Positions 57,152-64,000 of a stretch of 64,000 nucleotides of DNA are shown piece after piece. Below the pieces are notes generated by a model. It was not told the DNA's origin, ran no database searches, and worked only from the letters and a program-made list of their open reading frames with translations. The stretch's first letter is position 1, and the number at the start of each line of letters is the position of its first letter. The stretch comes from Alphaproteobacteria bacterium (lineage in GTDB: Bacteria; Pseudomonadota; Gammaproteobacteria; Burkholderiales; Burkholderiaceae_C). The position numbers were made by a program, and so were the translations under genes. The stretch is taken from contig JASGCM010000008.1 of the NCBI GenBank assembly GCA_030054175.1, forward strand, positions 62,001 through 126,000. The letters are read 5' to 3'.

Positions 57152-57862
57152 ATGCATTCATCATCGTCCAGTCCGCAGGCACAGGCTTTTTCTGTTGATG
57201 AACGCGAGGCCGTGTATCGGGCCATTTTCGAGCGTCGGGACATGCGCCACTTTGCCGGTGGCAGTGTGGCTCCTGAAGTATTGCTCCGTTTGCTCACCGC
57301 AGCTCATCATGCGCCCAGTGTGGGATTCATGCAGCCCTGGCGATTCATTCGTATTCAGGATCCTGCCCAGCGTCATCGTCTGCGCGACGCGGTTGAAAGA
57401 GAACGGTTGGCCACGGCACAGGCACTGGGTATGCGGCAGGAAGAATTCATGCAACTCAAGGTTGAGGGCGTGCTCGATGCTGCCGAGCTGTTGCTCGTCT
57501 GTCTGGCTGATGGGCGCGAGCAGCATGTGTTTGGTCGCCGTACCTTGCCGCAGATGGACTTGGCCTCGGCGAGCTGTGCAATCGAGAACCTCTGGCTGGC
57601 AGCCCGTGCCGAAGGGCTGGGTATGGGTTGGGTATCCTTGTTTGAACCTGCCGAACTGGCTGGACTGATGCGTTTGCCTGCGGGAGCCGAACCTATTGCC
57701 TTGCTGTGTCTGGGGCCGGTGCGCAAGTTTTATAACGAGCCCATGTTGCAACAGCAAAAGTGGGCGCGTCGCCAACCCTTGGCTGAACTGGTTTATGACG
57801 GTGTCTGGGGGCAGCCCTGCAGTCTGTTTGCTTCAAAGCAGGATGAGAAGGCTCAGCCTTGA
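57152..57862 (+). CDS. bluB: 5,6-dimethylbenzimidazole synthase
   Basis: RAIFERRDMRHFAGGSV ... HHAPSVGFMQPWRFI ... GLGMGWVSLFEP. Confidence 0.93.
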   Translation: MHSSSSSPQAQAFSVDEREAVYRAIFERRDMRHFAGGSVAPEVLLRLLTAAHHAPSVGFMQPWRFIRIQDPAQRHRLRDAVERERLATAQALGMRQEEFMQLKVEGVLDAAELLLVCLADGREQHVFGRRTLPQMDLASASCAIENLWLAARAEGLGMGWVSLFEPAELAGLMRLPAGAEPIALLCLGPVRKFYNEPMLQQQKWARRQPLAELVYDGVWGQPCSLFASKQDEKAQP

Positions 57863-58827
57863 ATATGGAGGCCTTCCTGCATAACACCACGCTCGCCATT
57901 CTGGTGATGGCGGTGGCTTTGCTGGTGGATACGGTCTGGGGGGAGCCGCCTGCAGGCTGGCATCCCGTGGTTTGGATTGGACATTTCCTGGGCTGGGCGG
58001 GGACTTGGGTTGCGCCTGCAGCGCAGCAGATCACGCCCCGCATGGATGTAAGGGCTTTTGCGCGTGGCGCTCTGGCTTGGCTGGCTGGCGCTGTGGTCGT
58101 TGCCGGGTTGGCTTGGGGTGCCGCGGCTTTGCTGGCACGGTTGCCAGTTTGGGCACATGTTCTCTGTCTTGGCCTTATCCTCAAACCTTTGATGGCTTGG
58201 CGAATGCTGCGTGAAGAGGTGATGGCGGTAGAGCAAGCACTTTCGGATTCCCTGCACGCAGGGCGCAAACGGCTTGGCTGGCTGTGCAGCCGTGATGTGC
58301 ACATACTCGATGCGACGCAAGTGCGTGAAACCGCCATCGAGACCTTGGCCGAGAACCTCAACGATTCGGTCATTGCCCCACTTTTCTGGTTTGCAGTCGC
58401 CGGTCTGCCGGGGGCAACCCTTTACCGTTTCGCGAATACCGCTGACGCCATGTGGGGCTACCCCGGTAACCGTGCGGGTCGGTCCTGGACATGGGCAGGC
58501 AAGTGGGCAGCCCGAGCCGACGATGTGCTTTCTTGGGTGCCTGCGCGACTGACTGCGGTTTTGCTGGTGCTGGTTGCTGGTCGTCTATGGTTGCCAGGGC
58601 TACGCAGTGAGGCTGTGCGTACCCCTTCCCCTAATGGGGGCTGGCCCATGGGTGCCATGGCTTTGCTTTTGGGCGTGCGGCTGGGCAAACCTGATGTTTA
58701 CATGCTCTACTGTGCGGGCAGAAACGTTTTGCCAGAAGACACTGAACATGCCTGCCATTTGTCCAAGCGTGCGGTGGGGCTTGGATTGTTTGTATGCGGG
58801 GTTTTAGCAGGAATGGCACATGCTTGA
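57859..58827 (+). CDS. cbiB: Adenosylcobinamide-phosphate synthase
   Basis: DTVWGEPPAGWHPVVWIGHFLG ... LAENLNDSVIAPLFWFAVAGLPGA. Confidence 0.92.
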   Translation: MNMEAFLHNTTLAILVMAVALLVDTVWGEPPAGWHPVVWIGHFLGWAGTWVAPAAQQITPRMDVRAFARGALAWLAGAVVVAGLAWGAAALLARLPVWAHVLCLGLILKPLMAWRMLREEVMAVEQALSDSLHAGRKRLGWLCSRDVHILDATQVRETAIETLAENLNDSVIAPLFWFAVAGLPGATLYRFANTADAMWGYPGNRAGRSWTWAGKWAARADDVLSWVPARLTAVLLVLVAGRLWLPGLRSEAVRTPSPNGGWPMGAMALLLGVRLGKPDVYMLYCAGRNVLPEDTEHACHLSKRAVGLGLFVCGVLAGMAHA

Positions 58828-59833
58828 AAAACGCATCCACGGCGGCGCAGATGCGCTGGGCCAGCCGCTCTATGATTTCTCAACAAACAGCAACGCCTGC
58901 GGCCCCTGTCCGGTTGTGCTCCAAGAGATTCAGGCTACAGATGCAAGTCATTACCCAGACCCGTTCTATGCAGAGTTGCGTCAAGCGATCGCAGCTTTTC
59001 ACAAGGTAGACGTTACACATGTGGTTTTGGCTGCAAGTGCCAGCGAGTTCATCTTCCGCATCAGTGCATGGGTGGCGCAATTTGCTCATCGGCAGCAACG
59101 CACGGCCCGAGTTGAGCTGCCCGTACATGGTTACGGTGACTATCTCCATGCCTCCACAGCTTGGGGGCTAGCGGCGTCCGAGTCGCCTGCCCAGGCTGAT
59201 CTGATCTGGGGTTGTGATCCTTCGAGCCCGCTGGGTGAGCCCCACATGAGGCTGGCAGAGCGTGTACAGGATTTATTGCCCACCCAGACCTTTGTGCTAG
59301 ATGGCGCTTACCGCCCCCTGCGGTTGGATGGCGATTTGGCACTTTCTGATCATCATCTCGATCGGGTTTGGCAATTGTGGAGCCCCAACAAGGCGCTTGG
59401 TCTGACGGGTATTCGGGCGGCTTACGCGATTGCTCCGGCTGGATTTCAGCAGCAGGTGGAACAAATCGAAGGGTTGGCTCCCTCCTGGCCTATTGGGGCG
59501 CATGGCTGCGCCATGCTGGCCGCTTGGGTGCGACAGGACGTGCAAGATTGGCTAGCAGAGAGTCGGGACATCCTTAAGCGTTGGAAACTACGCCAGCTGG
59601 CTATTTGTACTTCGTTGGGCTGGCAGCCCGGTTCAAGCGTTACCAATTTTCACTTGGCGACGCCTGACACAGCGCACATGGCGCAGGATTTGGCCACCCT
59701 GCGTGCGCAGGGCATCAAGTTGCGCGATACGAGCTCGTTCGGTTTGCCGGGACAGGTGCGCATGGGTGTGCTACCGCCCGTTGCACAGGATGCCTTGTCG
59801 CAAGCCTGGTGCCGAATAAAGGATAAAAGATGA
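58820..59833 (+). CDS. Threonine-phosphate decarboxylase-like aminotransferase
   Basis: Aminotransferase class I/II pattern; WSPNKALGLTGIRAAYAI PLP-Lys region; operon context. Confidence 0.85.
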   Translation: MLEKRIHGGADALGQPLYDFSTNSNACGPCPVVLQEIQATDASHYPDPFYAELRQAIAAFHKVDVTHVVLAASASEFIFRISAWVAQFAHRQQRTARVELPVHGYGDYLHASTAWGLAASESPAQADLIWGCDPSSPLGEPHMRLAERVQDLLPTQTFVLDGAYRPLRLDGDLALSDHHLDRVWQLWSPNKALGLTGIRAAYAIAPAGFQQQVEQIEGLAPSWPIGAHGCAMLAAWVRQDVQDWLAESRDILKRWKLRQLAICTSLGWQPGSSVTNFHLATPDTAHMAQDLATLRAQGIKLRDTSSFGLPGQVRMGVLPPVAQDALSQAWCRIKDKR

Positions 59834-61296
59834 CTGCTCGATGCGTGATGGTGCTGGGCACCACCAGCGGCGCTGGCAAGAGCTGGTTGGTTACAGCCTT
59901 GTGCCGCTATTACGCCCGTCAGGGACTCAAGGTCGTGCCCTTCAAAGCGCAGAACATGAGCAACAATGCCCGAGTGGTGGCGAATGCAGGTGACCGGGAG
60001 GGTGAAATCGGTTCGGCCCAGTATTTCCAGGCCTTGGCCGCAAAAGCCGAGCCCGAGGTGCGGATGAACCCTTTGTTGCTCAAGCCTGAAGCAGACACTC
60101 GCAGCCAGGTCGTGCTGCTCGGTGAGGTCAGTGGAGAGCTCAGCGCCATGCCTTGGCGCGGCCGCAGCGAAAAAGTCTGGCCGCATATCGTGGCAGCTCT
60201 CGATGCGCTGAGAGCCGAAAACGATGTGGTGGTTATTGAGGGTGCAGGATCCCCGGCGGAGATTAACCTGCACGCCAGCGACATCGTCAACATGCGTGTA
60301 GCGCGTCACGCCCAAGCACAGTGTCTTTTGGTCACCGACATCGACAGGGGAGGCGCGTTTGCACATCTCTACGGTACGTGGGCGCTACTGCCTCCAGAAG
60401 AGCGGGCGCTCATACGCGGTTTTGTGCTGAACAAATTCCGAGGCGACCCCGCGTTACTTGCGCCTGCACCACAAATGGTGTACGAGATGACTGGGGTCCC
60501 GGTGGTGGCTACGCTGCCCATGTGGTGGCAGCATGGACTGCCTGAGGAAGACGGTGTGTTCGACGATAGAACCCACGCCAATGGTGCAATCACCCGCACA
60601 GTTGCTGTCATCGCCTATCCACGCATCAGCAACGTGGATGAATTCCAGCCACTCAAGAATGTACCTGGCGTGCGCCTGATCTGGGCCCGCACGCCGGCAG
60701 ATTGCGCCTTAGTTGACTGGATAGTGCTGCCTGGCTCAAAGGCCAGTGCCGCAGATCTGGATTGGCTACGTGCACAGGGCCTTGACCAGACGGTTGCAAA
60801 ACACGCTGCACAGGGCGGTGCTGTTCTCGGTATTTGCGGAGGACTGCAGATGCTGGGTGAAGCACTGATCGACCCGCACGGCATCGACGGTAACTCTCCC
60901 GGTCTGGGACTTTTGCCACTCGTCACCGTCTTCGAACCGCACAAAATCGTTTGTCGCACGCAAGCGCATTTTGGTACCTTGACCGGGCCCTGGGCGGGAC
61001 TCACTGGCGTGATTGCGGGCGGTTACGAAATTCATCACGGCCAGACAATGCAACACCTGGGCATGGCTGAACAAGGTCAGTTCGCCCGAGAGGTCATGCC
61101 CGATTTGGCTTGGCAAAATCGGAATGGAAACGTGCTGGGCTGTTATCTACACGGATTGTTCGAATCACCCGCTGTACTGAATGCCTTGTTCGGTGCTGAG
61201 GCTCCTTCGCTGGAGCGAGTGTTTGAAGGACTGGCTGATTTTCTGCAAATCCATGTCGAGCCAGGTGTGCTCGACGCTCTTATTGAAAAGGACTGA
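59830..61296 (+). CDS. cobQ: Cobyric acid synthase
   Basis: GTTSGAGKSWLVTALCRYYARQGLKVVPFKAQNMSNNARV ... LGICGGLQMLGEAL. Confidence 0.95.
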   Translation: MTARCVMVLGTTSGAGKSWLVTALCRYYARQGLKVVPFKAQNMSNNARVVANAGDREGEIGSAQYFQALAAKAEPEVRMNPLLLKPEADTRSQVVLLGEVSGELSAMPWRGRSEKVWPHIVAALDALRAENDVVVIEGAGSPAEINLHASDIVNMRVARHAQAQCLLVTDIDRGGAFAHLYGTWALLPPEERALIRGFVLNKFRGDPALLAPAPQMVYEMTGVPVVATLPMWWQHGLPEEDGVFDDRTHANGAITRTVAVIAYPRISNVDEFQPLKNVPGVRLIWARTPADCALVDWIVLPGSKASAADLDWLRAQGLDQTVAKHAAQGGAVLGICGGLQMLGEALIDPHGIDGNSPGLGLLPLVTVFEPHKIVCRTQAHFGTLTGPWAGLTGVIAGGYEIHHGQTMQHLGMAEQGQFAREVMPDLAWQNRNGNVLGCYLHGLFESPAVLNALFGAEAPSLERVFEGLADFLQIHVEPGVLDALIEKD

Positions 61297-61298
61297 CC

Positions 61299-62360
61299 AT
61301 GAGCTATTCCATCCCTTATATCGACGACATTGCCCAGCCCGAACTTGCCACGCGGCTTCAGTACAAGCTCGACAACAAGACCAAACCGCTGGGCTCCTTA
61401 GGGCGCATCGAATCGCTGGCTAGGCGCATCGGATTGGTGTTGGGCAGCGACGCCCCAGAGCTGCACGAACCGCAACTTGTGGTCTATGCAGGTGACCACG
61501 GCCTGGCAGCGCGCGGGGTTTCAGCCTACCCCAGTGATGTGACTTGGCAGATGGTGGAGAATTTTCTAGCCGGGGGCGCCGCAGTTAGCGTGCTGGCACG
61601 CCAGAACGGCATTGGCCTTACCGTGGTGGACTGCGGTGTGCGGCACGACTTTGGGCCACGCGCAGGTTTGTTAGTGCGCAAGGTGGCTGCTGGGACTGCC
61701 GATGCACTGCAGGGGCCTGCAATGACCGTAGCGCAACGCGACATGGCCCTTGCGAATGGGGCCGATTTGCTCCAGGACCTGCCTGGCAACGCCCTGTTGC
61801 TGGGGGAAATGGGCATTGGCAACACTTCGGCAGCATCCCTCTTGATGAGCCGTTTGACCGGGCTCGATATCGAGGACTGCACAGGCGCCGGCACTGGACT
61901 GGACGCTCCTGCGGTACTACGCAAGATTGGCATCCTGCGTGAGGTGCTGTCCCACCATGCCGATGTTCATGCGCCGCTGGATGCCCTTGCGGCATTCGGT
62001 GGTTTCGAGATCGCCACCATGGTCGGCTCTGTGCTGCAGGCCGCCGCGCAGCGGCGGCTCATCGTGGTCGATGGCTTCATTGCCACGTCTGCCGTATTGG
62101 TGGCCAGCAAGCTTCAACCTTCGGTACTGCAGCGCTGCGTATTTGCGCACCGCTCAGGCGAGCGAGGTCATGCGCTGATGTTGGCCCATCTTCAGGCTGA
62201 GCCCTTGCTGGACCTGGGTCTTCGCCTGGGAGAGGGATCGGGGGCGGCCTTGGCGTGGCCGCTGCTGGTTTCTTCCTGCGCCGTGCTGCGCGAGATGGCC
62301 AGCTTCGAGTCCGCTGGGGTGTCCCGCCAGGAGGAGACCGCAGCACTGCAGAAAGTTTGA
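61299..62360 (+). CDS. cobT: Nicotinate-nucleotide--dimethylbenzimidazole phosphoribosyltransferase
   Basis: LDNKTKPLGSLGRIESLA ... VYAGDHGLAARGVSAYPSDVTWQMV ... GEMGIGNTSAAS. Confidence 0.95.
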   Translation: MSYSIPYIDDIAQPELATRLQYKLDNKTKPLGSLGRIESLARRIGLVLGSDAPELHEPQLVVYAGDHGLAARGVSAYPSDVTWQMVENFLAGGAAVSVLARQNGIGLTVVDCGVRHDFGPRAGLLVRKVAAGTADALQGPAMTVAQRDMALANGADLLQDLPGNALLLGEMGIGNTSAASLLMSRLTGLDIEDCTGAGTGLDAPAVLRKIGILREVLSHHADVHAPLDALAAFGGFEIATMVGSVLQAAAQRRLIVVDGFIATSAVLVASKLQPSVLQRCVFAHRSGERGHALMLAHLQAEPLLDLGLRLGEGSGAALAWPLLVSSCAVLREMASFESAGVSRQEETAALQKV

Positions 62361-62362
62361 GT

Positions 62363-63184
62363 ATGTCGGTCAGGTTGGTCCGTCTTGCCCGCCACTTATT
62401 GTTGGCGCTCCAGTTTTTTACACGCATACCCGTGACAGGACGCTTGGCGCAATGGGTCGGTTATTCGCCTGCCATGCTGCGGGCCAGTGCTGCCCACTTT
62501 CCGGCAGTGGGATGGGTTGTGGGTGGGTTGACGGCGGCGGTCTTTGCAGTATGGACGATCGTGCTGCCGCCGCAGCCAGCCAGTGCCTGGCTGGCCGCTG
62601 TTCTGAGCACCTCGTTCAGTGTTGTGCTGACTGGCGCCTTTCACGAAGATGGGTTGGCCGATACCGCTGATGGCCTAGGGGGTGGGCTGACACGCGAGCG
62701 TGCGCTTGACATCATGAAGGACTCTCGCATTGGTACTTACGGCGCTATTGCGCTGATGCTGGCTCTGGGGACCAAATTGGGCCTGTTGGTGCTACTGGCC
62801 CAGATCGGCATGGCATCTGCCGTGACTTGCGTTTTTGTAGCACATGTCACGTCGCGACTGATGCCACTGTTTTTGATTCGCAATATGGTGCATGTGGGCA
62901 GCATGCCGACATCCAAGTCCAAGCCCTTGGCCGAGCAGATCGACAATGCAGGCGTGTTTGTGGGCTTGCTTTGGTGGAGCGCGTCCATGGTGCTGTCCGG
63001 CTTCTGGTTGCCGTCAGCACACTTGTTTGCAGGTACGCTGCTGTCCGCTTTTTTCGCGCTTTGTATTGCTTGGCGTTTACAGCGGCGCTTGCAAGGCTTC
63101 ACCGGTGATGGCTTGGGCGCGACTCAGCAAATGGCAGAAATCGGTTTCTTGCTTGGGGTGGCGTTGGCCGCCAACTCTGCATGA
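62363..63184 (+). CDS. cobS: Adenosylcobinamide-GDP ribazoletransferase
   Basis: LQFFTRIPV ... GAFHEDGLADTADGLGGGLTRERALDIMKDSRIGTYGA. Confidence 0.95.
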   Translation: MSVRLVRLARHLLLALQFFTRIPVTGRLAQWVGYSPAMLRASAAHFPAVGWVVGGLTAAVFAVWTIVLPPQPASAWLAAVLSTSFSVVLTGAFHEDGLADTADGLGGGLTRERALDIMKDSRIGTYGAIALMLALGTKLGLLVLLAQIGMASAVTCVFVAHVTSRLMPLFLIRNMVHVGSMPTSKSKPLAEQIDNAGVFVGLLWWSASMVLSGFWLPSAHLFAGTLLSAFFALCIAWRLQRRLQGFTGDGLGATQQMAEIGFLLGVALAANSA

Positions 63185-63735
63185 AGCTTTGGTTACTTCG
63201 TCATGCGCGCGTTTTGGTGTCTTCAGGTCTATGCTACGGAATGAGCGAGGTGTATGCCGATCAGGCCGAGACCGAAGCAGTAGCGCAGCGATTTGCAGAC
63301 ATTCCAGTGTCGGGTAGCAGTCTCTGGGTTTCTCCGGCTGCGCGCGCACAGCAACTGGCGACCGCCTTGCTGAGTCGGCGCAGAGACCTGCAGGGACCGA
63401 ATGTCGATATGCGTTTGCGCGAGATGGATTTTGGAGTGTGGGAGCTTCAGCCGTGGTCGGAAATTCCACGAGAAGCCATAGACGCATGGACAGCTGATTT
63501 TGCTCATCATCGCTTTGGTGGAAATGAATGCACGCAAGAAGTGATTGACCGTGTGGCCCAAGCTCTAGATGAAACATTGTCGCAGTCGGTACCAGAAACA
63601 GTGTGGATCACACACGCAGGCGTGATTCGGGCAGTCCAGTTCTTGCAAGCTGGCGGGTATCGATCTATTCACTCAGCCAATGATTGGCCTGTAACTGCAC
63701 CGTCAATGGGGGAGTGGATTTGCGTCGATATTTAA
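63181..63735 (+). CDS. Histidine-phosphatase family, alpha-ribazole phosphatase-like
   Basis: KLWLLRHARVLVSSGLCYGMSEVYAD ... LREMDFGVWE ... WITHAGVIRA. Confidence 0.88.
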   Translation: MKLWLLRHARVLVSSGLCYGMSEVYADQAETEAVAQRFADIPVSGSSLWVSPAARAQQLATALLSRRRDLQGPNVDMRLREMDFGVWELQPWSEIPREAIDAWTADFAHHRFGGNECTQEVIDRVAQALDETLSQSVPETVWITHAGVIRAVQFLQAGGYRSIHSANDWPVTAPSMGEWICVDI

Positions 63736-64000
63736 TCTGATGTTTGAGACTTAATTTTCAAATAAAGCTTTTTGGGGAATAACCCATAGTTCGACCAGAT
63801 GACGAACAACAGCGGAGAAAAATGGTCATGAATGACTGTTGTCGTTTGAAGATTTGATTCAAAAAGTGACCGCTTCACCAAATCCCCAATGACTGCAATG
63901 GGTCGGACTGAGTCACTCAGTAGCGACCGGCTTCACACGACCCAAAGCCGTCACTGGTCTTTGGGTTTGGAATGTCTGCTTTCATGCTCCAGCAGGTCTT

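Noticed and set aside
1-64000. CRISPR arrays and tRNA/rRNA genes
   Set aside because: No regularly spaced repeat array and no tRNA or rRNA sequence recognised by eye; a tRNAscan/Infernal run would be needed to be certain.

Overview
The window looks like Burkholderiales-type (betaproteobacterial) chromosome; this taxonomic guess rests on gene content and style only. There are four blocks. (1) About 1-7.6 kb: the tail-tip to lysis end of a prophage. It holds the end of a gpJ-like protein, a tail-fibre-like protein ending in ...TNCNCNCNCCGC, two putative 2OG-Fe(II) oxygenases, a radical SAM/SPASM enzyme, a holin, an endolysin, and nested Rz/Rz1. (2) About 7.7-40.2 kb: a colinear hybrid NRPS/trans-AT PKS cluster. 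It starts with a LuxI-type gene preceded by a 20-bp lux-box-like palindrome and a good promoter. A GriI-like aldolase and a GriH-like archaeal-type DHQ synthase lie at opposite ends, which suggests a 3-amino-4-hydroxybenzoate unit. The assembly line has an A domain lacking the usual Asp235, tandem heterocyclization domains, a Cys-like A domain, tandem carriers, three KS domains, and a terminal thioesterase with Cys in place of the nucleophilic Ser. HpaB-like, HDO-like, cupin, OsmC, MATE, discrete AT, type II TE and PPTase genes accompany it. (3) About 40.3-48.2 kb: a scar region with one degraded IS3-type remnant, one frameshifted IS3 element with terminal inverted repeats, one apparently intact IS3 element, an nrdA 5' fragment and a RES/Xre toxin-antitoxin pair. 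(4) About 48.3-63.7 kb: a cobalamin riboswitch followed by a B12 uptake, salvage and lower-ligand operon. The strongest candidates for undescribed biology are the aminohydroxybenzoate/thiazoline/Cys-TE assembly line and the phage Cys-Asn-tail plus radical SAM/2OG-oxygenase cassette.
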